DNA of 20,985 nucleotides from IMG/VR virus record IMGVR_UViG_3300032223_003682, positions 1 through 20,985 of that record; one strand, given 5' to 3'. The translations under genes were made by a program, and so were the position numbers. Of the stretch, positions 15,519-20,985 are shown one piece after another (position 1 is the stretch's first letter; every line of letters starts with the position of its first letter). The notes under the pieces are model-generated. The model ran no database searches, had not been told where the DNA came from, and saw nothing but the letters and a program-made list of their open reading frames with translations. Origin of the DNA: a virus.

Positions 15519-15970
15519 GTAACGGTTTCTATAAAGGAAGATATACTCCAATAAATCCTTCAAAATATGAAGGAGATCCAACAAATATAGTACATCGAAG
15601 TTTGTGGGAACGAGTCACATTCAAATGGGCTGATACAAATCCTGAAGTCCTCAAGTGGTGTTCCGAAGAGATCGTGATCCCATACATATGCAAGACGGAC
15701 GGAGGCAGGCATCGATACTTCGTCGACCTTAAGCTCGAGATGGCAAATGGAAAGACTTACCTGATCGAAATCAAGCCCAAGTGCCAGACCGTGCCTCCGG
15801 TGCAGCCGAAGCGTAAGACACGCAAGTACATCCTCGAGGTGATGACCTATGCCAAGAACATATCCAAGTGGGAGGCCGCTGATAAGTATGCCAAGTCGCA
15901 GGGATGGATCTTTCAAGTATGGCACGAGGACACTCTAAAGAACCTTGGCATTCGTCTTCTAACGTCCTAA
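15515..15970 (+). CDS. gp4: Head completion protein gp4
   Basis: A 151-residue homologue of T4 gp4 (gp50/65, about 150 residues), needed to finish filled heads before tail joining. Matches along its whole length: YTPINPSKYEGDPTNIVHRSLWERVTFKWADTNPEVLKWCSEEIVIPY (T4 WVPKNISKYRGDPKKITYRSNWEKFFFEWLDKNPEIIAWGSETAVIPY), GRHRYFVDLKLEMANGKTYLIEIKPK and TEDGLRALG-like EDTLKNLGI. It has a PD-(D/E)xK nuclease-like pattern: E32, D71, E85-x-K87. The frame is open from 15491, but the ATG at 15515 gives the proper N-terminus and has a GGGAG Shine-Dalgarno at 15501-15505. The first ~130 bases are AT-rich like the preceding relic and the rest is not, suggesting the transfer boundary lies inside this gene. 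Confidence 0.93.
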   Translation: MSNGFYKGRYTPINPSKYEGDPTNIVHRSLWERVTFKWADTNPEVLKWCSEEIVIPYICKTDGGRHRYFVDLKLEMANGKTYLIEIKPKCQTVPPVQPKRKTRKYILEVMTYAKNISKWEAADKYAKSQGWIFQVWHEDTLKNLGIRLLTS

Positions 15971-15979
15971 ATAAGAATC

Positions 15980-16561
15980 ATGGCAGACAATAATTCCATT
16001 GACAATCTCAAGGCAGCGATTACTAAAAGAAACGGACTGGCTAAGCCCACTCAGTTTCTAATCGAATTTTCCTTGCCTACGGGTGTTCGTGGAAATATAG
16101 ACGCGAGGGACCTATCCATCCTGTGTCAGACTGCGTCGCTCCCTACGCGTACCATATCGACGGTCGACTATGCAGGCACTCAGCGTCATTCGTTCAGAAT
16201 CCCGAGTGGATATACCTTTGACAATATCACCTGCACGTTCTTGGTCGGTAACGACTTCTTTCCAAAGAACCTGTTTGATAACTGGATCAATCAGTCCGTC
16301 GATCCACTCTCGTATCGCGTGAAGTACCTCGATCAGTACTCTTCGACCGTGAGGATCTATCAGTTCGATACGGAAGGCAATTTTATCTACGGCGTCAAGT
16401 TGAATCATGCTTTTCCTACAGCCATAGCATCTCTTGAATTGGATGCCGGTGCTATGGATCAGATTCATAAGCTTAATGTGACATTTTCGTATTACGACTA
16501 CGAGGTCATAAAGAATAGCGTATCAACTACTATAGCTAGCAGTCTGTCGTCTAATAAATAA
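15980..16561 (+). CDS. Tail tube-family protein (gp19/gp54-like)
   Basis: A 193-residue protein of the T4 tail-tube fold family. Features: LAKPTQFLIEFSLP near the N-terminus (T4 gp19 FARPNLFQVEISYL), CQTASLPTRTISTVDYAGTQRHSFRIPSGYTFDNITCTFLVGNDFFPKNLFDNWINQ (T4 FQCKATALPAGIVEKIPVGFMNRKINVAGDRTFDDWTVTVMNDEAHDARQKFVDW) and a closing strand LNVTFSYYDYEVI. Length is near gp19 (163 residues). Lying between gp4 and gp26/tape measure, away from a sheath gene, it could instead be the tube initiator gp54, which has the same fold and pairs with gp48. I cannot decide between major tube and initiator from sequence alone. It starts 9 bases after gp4 with no Shine-Dalgarno; CCTAAATA (6/8 late box) ends 6 bases before the ATG. 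Confidence 0.82.
   Translation: MADNNSIDNLKAAITKRNGLAKPTQFLIEFSLPTGVRGNIDARDLSILCQTASLPTRTISTVDYAGTQRHSFRIPSGYTFDNITCTFLVGNDFFPKNLFDNWINQSVDPLSYRVKYLDQYSSTVRIYQFDTEGNFIYGVKLNHAFPTAIASLELDAGAMDQIHKLNVTFSYYDYEVIKNSVSTTIASSLSSNK
16553..16560 (+). promoter_or_regulatory. Near-consensus late box before gp26
   Basis: AATAAATA (7/8), overlapping the stop codon of the tube-family gene, 25 bases before the gp26 ATG. AT-rich chance matches are possible, but it lies in the only gap between the two genes. Confidence 0.4.
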
Positions 16562-16585
16562 CTTTCGTAACAACTGAAATTCACT

Positions 16586-17302
16586 ATGTCACTACCCATA
16601 CTTGAAACACCCAAATACACGGTAACCATTCCGTCCACCAAGAAGTCCGTTGAGTATCGCCCCTACCTTGTCAAGGAAGAGAAGATCCTCATGCTCGCGA
16701 TGGAGTCCGAGGACGAGAAGCAAATGATCACGGCCGTCAAGGACATCATTCGCGCTTGCACCTTCGAGAAGCTCAATCCAGACGACCTCACGACCGTTGA
16801 CCTCGAGTACGTCTTTCTCAAACTCCGTTCTAAGTCCGTCGGCGAGATCTCTACGGTCACGCTTAAGTGTCTGAATACTGAATGTCCTGGATCGGTAAAT
16901 GCTGAGATCAATCTCGAGTCCATCGAACCTACATCTACTGGAGCGGCCGTCTCAAATCGAATTCAACTCACGGACAAAGTTGGCATGACTCTGCGACCCA
17001 TGACGGTTCGATCACTCAGTCGACTGGGCATTGAAAGCAAGTCGAAGAGCGAACAGGTCACGGCCCTCATCGTCTCGTCCATTGAGTCCATCTTCGATGA
17101 GAACGGCGTGTATCGTGGAGAAGATCACACGATCGAGGAGCTCACGGCATTTGTCGACTCGCTATCGACTTCCCACCTTCAGAAGATTCAGGCCTATGTT
17201 GAGTCCCTCCCTCGCCTGACTAAAGACCTCGAGTACATCTGTCCCAAGTGCAAGATCAAGCATAAGATCACCCTGGCTGGCCTACAAAGTTTTTTCGCCT
17301 AG
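16586..17302 (+). CDS. gp26: Baseplate hub assembly protein gp26
   Basis: A 238-residue protein of the T4 gp26 / T4_baseplate family (T4 gp26 is 208 residues), required for hub assembly. Family pattern: the N-terminal IPSTKKSVEYRPYLVKEEKILMLAMES (15-41), CTFEKLNPDDLTTVDLEYVFLKLRSKSVGE (58-87) with the DxxxLxxFDIEYLFLxLRxKSxGE-like signature, and two cysteine pairs, C95/C100 and C219/C222, that look like a C4 zinc site closing before the end. The gene ends with LAGLQSFFA and TAG at 17300-17302. The last Ser-Phe-Phe codons contain a canonical -1 slippery heptamer, and the -1 frame continues for 69 codons, so this is probably the short form of two products. It is followed directly by the tape measure. 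Confidence 0.9.
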   Translation: MSLPILETPKYTVTIPSTKKSVEYRPYLVKEEKILMLAMESEDEKQMITAVKDIIRACTFEKLNPDDLTTVDLEYVFLKLRSKSVGEISTVTLKCLNTECPGSVNAEINLESIEPTSTGAAVSNRIQLTDKVGMTLRPMTVRSLSRLGIESKSKSEQVTALIVSSIESIFDENGVYRGEDHTIEELTAFVDSLSTSHLQKIQAYVESLPRLTKDLEYICPKCKIKHKITLAGLQSFFA

Positions 17303-17409
17303 GCCTCTCCCACGATACGCTCGCCAATCACTATACCGTGAACTTCGAGATGGCGCAGCGGCATGGATACAGCCTCACGGAACTCAATGAGATGCTGCCG
17401 TGGGAGAGG
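17290..17409 (+). promoter_or_regulatory. Programmed -1 ribosomal frameshift signal
   Basis: Slippery heptamer T_TTT_TTC at 17290-17296, in the correct phase with gp26 codons AGT TTT TTC; both tRNAs can re-pair with TTT TTT. A 7-base spacer that includes the gp26 TAG follows. Then CCTCTCCCACG (17304-17314) is perfectly complementary to CGTGGGAGAGG (17399-17409): 11 bp, 8 of them G-C. The 84-base loop may fold further. A competing 6-bp stem GGCCTA (17279-17284) / TAGGCC (17300-17305) would enclose the slip site itself. Confidence 0.75.
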
Positions 17410-17505
17410 GAGATATATGTCGCCCTCCTGATCGATCACATCAAAAAGGAGAACGAGAGGCAGAAGAAAGAAGTCGAAGCCATAAATAGTAAATACAAAG
17501 TATAA
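17296..17505 (+). CDS. -1 frameshift extension of gp26 (GT-like)
   Basis: A 69-codon open frame, -1 relative to gp26, ending with TAA at 17503-17505, 6 bases before the tape-measure ATG. It begins at the slip site: RLGLSHDTLANHYTVNFEMAQ, then RHGYSLTELNEMLPWEREIYVALLIDHIKKENERQKKEVEAI. Protein-like character starts immediately at the slip point, before any start codon. In-frame GTG (17338) and ATG (17350) exist but would delete the first part and have no ribosome site. The LxxMLPWEREIYxxLLxxxIKxEN pattern recurs, as I recall, in small genes next to gp26 in other T4-like phages. Frameshifting at 17290-17296 would give a 306-residue gp26 fusion with a charged helical tail, comparable to lambda gpGT just before the tape measure. 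Internal initiation is the alternative. Confidence 0.78.
   Translation, partial: RLGLSHDTLANHYTVNFEMAQRHGYSLTELNEMLPWEREIYVALLIDHIKKENERQKKEVEAINSKYKV
17481..17488 (+). promoter_or_regulatory. Near-consensus late box before tape measure
   Basis: CATAAATA (7/8) on the plus strand, inside the last codons of the gp26 -1 extension, 23 bases before the tape-measure ATG. Could give the tape measure its own late start. Confidence 0.4.
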
Positions 17506-17511
17506 ACTAAT

Positions 17512-19311
17512 ATGGCAGGATATAAGACGACAGACATCGCGGCTCTTATCGCAGATCTTAAAGATGCGTCTGCCGAACTTAAAGGAATAGAAGGCGTCGA
17601 GGCTTTCAAGGGCATCGCCGATTCTCTTGCTAACTTCGCGCGCATCAACTGGAAAACATTTGCAAAAGATGCCTCAGAGGGTCTTCAGAGATTTGCCGAT
17701 CTTGGCGGAAAAGACGGAGCACTCAGTAAAGCGGCTGGTGCAATTACTGGATTAGGTAAAGCTTCTAAAGGAAATACTTCGGCTCTCATTGAGCTCTCTA
17801 AAGGACTGTCTGAATTTGCGCAAATTGAATGGGCTTATCTTGCAGATGGACTTGTACAGCTTACGGCTCTTAAAGATGCCTTTAAAAGTGCTGCGCCTAG
17901 CATCAAGCAATTTGCCGCTTCAGTTAAAGGCCTAAAGAAATCTGAAGAAGACTTCAAATCATTTAATGCATTATCTGAAGCTCTAAGTTCTTTTGCCAAT
18001 GTTGAGTGGGAAGGAGTATCTGAAGGCTTTACGCAGTTGGCGAAATTAAGTAAATCATTTAAGGGGGCTGCAAAAGGCATCAAAGAATTTGCCGCTTCAG
18101 TTAAGGGTCTAAGCGAGTCCGAAGAAGACTTTAGATCATTTAGCACACTATCTGAAGCTCTAAGTTCTTTTGCCAATATCAATTGGGCAAATGTAACAAA
18201 GGGCATGCTCATGATGTCCATATTGCCTAAGCTGATTCGTATGGCGGCTAGCGGATTTGCTGCAGCCGCACAAGCCGTCGCAGGATTGGGTGTGCATAAG
18301 GAATCATTTAGTGCTCTTAATGCCTTGATGACGGCTCTAAGAAACTTCTCTGAGATCAATTGGAAAGACGTATTCTACGGGCTGATCGCACTAAGAGCAA
18401 TGTCTGGCCTCTTTGGAGGATTCGGTAAAGCTGTCGACACGTTAGGCCAGGCGATCGGATCTGAAGAATCCAAAGCGACTATCGAGTCGTTTCACATGTT
18501 TGTCTCAGCGCTCTCAGAGTTTGGTCAGATCTCTTGGGGTAAGGTGCTCCTCGGTCTTGGCATCATGAAGCTCTTTGGAGGAATGCTCAAGTCATTTTCC
18601 GCGATGGCGGGTCCTCTCAATGCGACCGTGAAGATGCTCAAGACATTTGCTCGAGGCTTGGGTATGGCCGTCACGGAGCTCGGAGCGGCTGCTACCAATC
18701 CTATCTTTTGGATTGGTATGGCCGCGCTCGCCTCCTTCGGCTTCGTTCTACTTGAATTTGGTGCGGCATGTGCTCTCGCTGGTGCTGGTGTATTGATGCT
18801 CGCCTTTGGCTTTGAACGCCTGTTAAAGAGCGCCTTTGAAGGCATCGGTAAGCTCGTAGAATTGGCTGATAATGCGCCGGCACTGTTTAAGGCCGCAGCT
18901 GGTATTACGGCCATCTCGGCAGCGCTGGTTGCCTTCGGTGTCGCTTCAGCCGCTTCTGGAATTGGCGGCGCGATCGGTGGAATACTCGGCAAGATAACCG
19001 GTTCGAGCCCCATCGACCAGATCTTAAAGCTCGCTGAAGCTTCCGATAAGCTTGATAAGACGGCGACGGCCCTCGAACGAATCAATAAAGCCATGTCTGG
19101 CATGCCTTCATCGGCCGGAATGGATCTAAGTGCTGGTGGCGCACAGGGAGCCGAGCTCGCCTCTCAACGCGGAGTTGCAGGCGCAGGTGGAATGGGAGCC
19201 ATGATTAAGACCGGCGCGAAGAACATCTCGAATAAGGTCTCTTCCGTGGTCGTCAATAATGGCTGGATGCCTGATCGCTCTACGGCTCTGATCCTCGCTC
19301 CTGCTATGTGA
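17512..19311 (+). CDS. gp29: Tail tape measure protein (gp29-like)
   Basis: A 599-residue Ala/Gly/Leu/Lys-rich helical protein whose length matches T4 gp29 (590 residues), so the tail should be of T4-like length if the usual proportionality holds. It carries six repeats of ~59 residues, each with F-[AGS]-x-[IV]-x-W: positions 42, 102, 161, 220, 279 and 337. Repeats 3 and 4 are also nearly identical in DNA. Residues ~396-440 (NPIFWIGMAALASFGFVLLEF..., ALAGAGVLMLAFGF) and ~462-495 are strongly hydrophobic, as expected for the part that enters the membrane at injection. The assignment rests on composition, repeats, length and position after gp26, not on direct alignment with gp29. No Shine-Dalgarno. 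It ends TGA 5 bases before the terminator hairpin region. Confidence 0.85.
   Translation: MAGYKTTDIAALIADLKDASAELKGIEGVEAFKGIADSLANFARINWKTFAKDASEGLQRFADLGGKDGALSKAAGAITGLGKASKGNTSALIELSKGLSEFAQIEWAYLADGLVQLTALKDAFKSAAPSIKQFAASVKGLKKSEEDFKSFNALSEALSSFANVEWEGVSEGFTQLAKLSKSFKGAAKGIKEFAASVKGLSESEEDFRSFSTLSEALSSFANINWANVTKGMLMMSILPKLIRMAASGFAAAAQAVAGLGVHKESFSALNALMTALRNFSEINWKDVFYGLIALRAMSGLFGGFGKAVDTLGQAIGSEESKATIESFHMFVSALSEFGQISWGKVLLGLGIMKLFGGMLKSFSAMAGPLNATVKMLKTFARGLGMAVTELGAAATNPIFWIGMAALASFGFVLLEFGAACALAGAGVLMLAFGFERLLKSAFEGIGKLVELADNAPALFKAAAGITAISAALVAFGVASAASGIGGAIGGILGKITGSSPIDQILKLAEASDKLDKTATALERINKAMSGMPSSAGMDLSAGGAQGAELASQRGVAGAGGMGAMIKTGAKNISNKVSSVVVNNGWMPDRSTALILAPAM
17909..18177 (+). 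repeat. Recent 177-bp duplication in tape measure
   Basis: Two adjacent units offset by 177 bp. Bases 17972-18000 are identical to 18149-18177 (29 bases), and 17909-17927 to 18086-18104 (19 bases, starting aatttgccgcttcag). This is a much younger copy event than the other four protein-level repeats. Confidence 0.8.
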
Positions 19312-19315
19312 GCAA

Positions 19316-19346
19316 CAAAAAAGCCTCGGACTTTCGTCCGAGGCTT
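19316..19346 (-). terminator. Intrinsic terminator of gp32 transcript
   Basis: Perfect 11-bp stem AAGCCTCGGAC (19321-19331) with GTCCGAGGCTT (19336-19346). Read on the minus strand it has a GAAA tetraloop and is followed by a run of six T (19322-19317), the classic form, ending the gp32 transcript. The plus strand has the same hairpin but no T-run, so it may stop the tape-measure transcript only weakly. It lies in the 52-base gap between convergent genes. Confidence 0.88.
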
Positions 19347-19363
19347 GATTCCCAAGGCTGATA

Positions 19364-20311
19364 TTAGGAATTTGCGAGACGGGCGAAGTAGCTCATACCC
19401 TTGCCGCCATCTTCGTCTTCTTCTGCAGTCGTTCCAGACAGGCCGTCGACGACCTCTTCTTCCGTAGCCGCCGTCGGACCGGGCTCAGGAGCCGGAGCGG
19501 AACGACGAGGTGCCGGAGTGGATTGCTCTTCGACGTCTTCAGCCGTAGCCGGACCGTCGATCGCCGCGTCACCCAAGACGTCTACCAGCTTCTTCTTGAG
19601 CTCGTTATAGGTCTTATAGTTTTTAGGATCGATGATGTCCTTGAGGGGCTGGAGCTGCTTGTACAGCGCTTCCAGCTGCTTATCGTCTCCGTTGTACAAT
19701 TGAGTCGGAGCTTCGAACTCGGACTTATCGTAGTTACGATAGCCCTCGACCTGACGGATCTTCAGCTTGAAGTTTGCGCCGCCCCAGAAGTCGAAGGGAT
19801 TCACGGCCTGATCTCCGGGGAACTGAGGATGCATCAAGTCGTCGATCTTGTCCCAGATCTTCTTGCCGAATTTGAACAGGAACGTCTTGCCCTCATTGGC
19901 CGGATTGCCCGGATCCGAGACGACCAAGATGTTTGCGACGTAGTGAAGGCGACGCTTCTGAGAACGAGCTTGCTTACGCTCGGGAGAGTTGTCGTCCGAT
20001 GAAGCGTTCCACAGCTTCGAGTTGAGTTCCGACACCGGATCGGTAGCGCCGATCGAGGTCAGAGAGTTTTCGATGTACCAGCGACCGGTCGGTCCCTTGA
20101 AGCCGTGATCCCAGAAGCGGACCCAAGCGACGTCTTCACCTTCGCCAGCCGGAAGGAAGCGAATGACCGCGTAGCCGTTGCCAGCCTTGTCGACGGTCGG
20201 CGACCAGTAGCGATCGTCAGCTTCGTACTTGTTCGTGTTGAGTTTATCCGCGGCAGCCAAGAGCTTACTCATGGAAGCCGTGCGATTTGCTTTTAATGAA
20301 GCGAATGACAT
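19364..20311 (-). CDS. gp32: Single-stranded DNA-binding protein gp32
   Basis: A 315-residue homologue of T4 gp32 (301 residues), which coats single-stranded DNA in replication, recombination and repair. Shared blocks: DKAGNGYAVIRFLP (41-54), HGFKGPTGRWYIE (69-81), HYVANILVVSDPGNPANEGKTFLFKFGKKIWDKI (123-156) and WGGANFKLKIRQVEGYRNYDKSEFE (176-200). A LAST-like basic motif (KANRTAS) lies at 7-13. The C-terminal ~60 residues are Pro/Ala and then Glu/Asp rich, matching the acidic partner-binding tail, but end in a non-acidic MSYFARLANS. There is no cysteine in the protein: H69 of the T4 zinc site is present, while the T4 Cys77/87/90 region reads ENSLTSIGATDPVSEL. I chose ATG 20311 over the upstream frame start at 20362 because the region between is the G-poor leader. 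Confidence 0.95.
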   Translation of the reverse strand: MSFASLKANRTASMSKLLAAADKLNTNKYEADDRYWSPTVDKAGNGYAVIRFLPAGEGEDVAWVRFWDHGFKGPTGRWYIENSLTSIGATDPVSELNSKLWNASSDDNSPERKQARSQKRRLHYVANILVVSDPGNPANEGKTFLFKFGKKIWDKIDDLMHPQFPGDQAVNPFDFWGGANFKLKIRQVEGYRNYDKSEFEAPTQLYNGDDKQLEALYKQLQPLKDIIDPKNYKTYNELKKKLVDVLGDAAIDGPATAEDVEEQSTPAPRRSAPAPEPGPTAATEEEVVDGLSGTTAEEDEDGGKGMSYFARLANS

Positions 20312-20374
20312 ATGTATCAGTGTATTTTGTGTGTTGCGTTGTATGTTAGTATTGCCGAACACTCATTCGGCGCC
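20312..20374 (-). promoter_or_regulatory. gp32 leader, possible autoregulatory site
   Basis: Predicted leader from the late box at 20380-20387. It opens with a 6-bp hairpin GCCGAA/TTCGGC (20354-20371, loop TGAGTG on the minus strand) and then 42 bases containing only two G, ending at the ATG with no Shine-Dalgarno. T4 gp32 represses its own mRNA by binding a 5' pseudoknot followed by an unstructured leader; this has the same arrangement. The loop AGTG could pair with CACT at 20319-20322, near the start codon, but that is only 4 bp. Confidence 0.45.
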
Positions 20375-20379
20375 AACAT

Positions 20380-20387
20380 TATTTATA
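20380..20387 (-). promoter_or_regulatory. Late promoter box before gp32
   Basis: Exact TATAAATA on the minus strand in the gap between gp59 and gp32. Initiation about 6 bases downstream (near 20374) would give a leader of about 63 nt. T4 gene 32 also has a late promoter. Confidence 0.7.
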
Positions 20388-20397
20388 CTAAACTATT

Positions 20398-20985
20398 TTA
20401 GACCGAAGTAAAGGTGCGAATTACGATGCCCTTCATCGTGGGCTGATGAAGGCTCTGCTCGAGGATGCGCCCATACGCCTTCACTCGAGTAGAGTGTTCT
20501 TCCCACATGCTCAGCGGATCCTTGACCTTGGGCATCTCCCGCTCGATGAACTTTGTGAGGCACTGAATGATGGCCGTCGAGTGGATCGACGTCTTGCCCG
20601 AGGCATACGACTGAAGTAAACGAGGAGGCTTGCCCTCCTGAGTCGCATCGAGGAGCAGCGAATCGAAGGTCTCACCGGACTCGGCGAGCGCCTTCATCTC
20701 CTGCTCGAATCGATAGTTCATGGACTCATGCCAAGCACGAAGTTCCACGAGCGGCTCCTCGTTCATATCGCCGATCCACTTGTTTCCGGCCATCACGTTC
20801 GACGCGCAGTACCACACGCACTCGTTGAAGTCGGAGTGCTTGCGAGCCAGCTTCTCGAAGTGATATCGATCCTTGCGGACATCGAATGCCTTCTGAGTCA
20901 GGCTCGGCATCTTGAAGCGGTACTTCACGGCGTCAAGCTTGCCCTCGAAGTGGAGCTTGATTGAAGTGGCCAGATGCCAAGCCTG
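20398..20985 (-). CDS. gp59: Helicase loader gp59, 5' end outside window
   Basis: A partial gene: the frame is open to the window edge and about 195 C-terminal residues are visible, against 217 in T4 gp59. gp59 loads the gp41 replicative helicase onto gp32-coated forked DNA. Matching stretches: HFEGKLDAVKYRFKMPSLTQKAFDVRKDRYHFEKLARKH (T4 HMNGKYDVIKYNWCMRVSDAAYQKRRDKYFFQKLSEKY), SNVMAGNKWIGDMNEE (T4 SNLVANQDAWIGDISDAD), RFEQEMKAL, and STRVKAYGRILEQS (T4 SIKLKAYRKILNID). An internal GTG at 20928 is not the start, because conserved residues lie upstream of it. Gene order 59 then 32 is as in T4, fitting the direct gp59-gp32 interaction. Its TAA lies 11 bases before the gp32 late box. Confidence 0.92.
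   Translation of the reverse strand, partial: QAWHLATSIKLHFEGKLDAVKYRFKMPSLTQKAFDVRKDRYHFEKLARKHSDFNECVWYCASNVMAGNKWIGDMNEEPLVELRAWHESMNYRFEQEMKALAESGETFDSLLLDATQEGKPPRLLQSYASGKTSIHSTAIIQCLTKFIEREMPKVKDPLSMWEEHSTRVKAYGRILEQSLHQPTMKGIVIRTFTSV

Noticed and set aside
17350-17505. Independent small gene from the ATG at 17350
   Set aside because: It would drop the RLGLSHDTLANHYTVNFE segment that continues smoothly from gp26 through the slip site, and no ribosome site precedes the ATG; kept only as an alternative.
18525-19103. 192-codon minus-strand frame opposite the tape measure
   Set aside because: Complement of Ala/Gly-rich codons; no start signal and no protein-like motif.
19523-20002. 159-codon plus-strand frame opposite gp32
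   Set aside because: Shadow of a well-conserved gene; its Leu/Val/Asp-rich content is what the complement of gp32 codons produces.
20928-20985. GTG at 20928 as start of gp59
   Set aside because: The frame stays open to the window edge and the upstream residues (HFEGKLDAVKYRF) match T4 gp59, so the gene simply runs out of the window.

Overview
This window is a virion-structure segment of a T4-type (Straboviridae/cyanophage-like) contractile-tailed phage genome or metagenomic contig. The diagnosis rests on residue-level resemblance to T4 proteins recalled from memory: gp8, gp6, gp25, gp5, gp27, gp53, gp48, gp4, gp26, a gp29-type tape measure, gp32 and gp59. It is supported by exact copies of the T4 late-promoter box TATAAATA at 6629-6636, 14881-14888, 14904-14911 and 20380-20387. 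The host cannot be fixed. Almost no start codon has a Shine-Dalgarno sequence, and two exported proteins have signal peptides ending in AQQ or SQ, which is at least compatible with a Bacteroidota-like host (inference).

Layout. (a) 1-14865, minus strand, is one compact run read right to left: gp48 tube cap, gp53 wedge, gp27 hub, a short lysozyme-less gp5 spike, gp25, gp6, a wedge-associated protein in the gp7 position, gp8, two small structural proteins, a repeat-rich fibre with a signal peptide, and two further secreted proteins of unknown function. (b) 14866-14984 is a divergent regulatory gap with a late box on each strand and a hairpin. (c) 14985-19311, plus strand: an AT-rich NUMOD3-type relic of a homing endonuclease, gp4 head completion protein, a tail-tube-family protein, gp26, and the tape measure. 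(d) 19316-19346 is a strong hairpin terminator between convergent genes. (e) 19364-20985, minus strand: gp32 single-strand DNA-binding protein and the 3' part of gp59 helicase loader.

The most notable signal is in gp26. Its last codons contain the canonical -1 slippery heptamer T_TTT_TTC at 17290-17296. Seven bases later comes a perfect 11-bp long-range stem (17304-17314 with 17399-17409). The -1 frame stays open for 69 more codons, ending just before the tape-measure gene. This reproduces the G/GT frameshift layout of lambda-type tail assembly chaperones inside a T4-type hub gene.

Other points of interest are: a gp32 with no cysteine at all, so the T4 zinc site is gone; late boxes so close to start codons that several late mRNAs would be nearly leaderless; a recurring small beta domain in gp6, the gp7-position protein and gp8; six 59-residue repeats in the tape measure; and composition breaks inside gp4 and inside the fibre gene that look like transfer boundaries.
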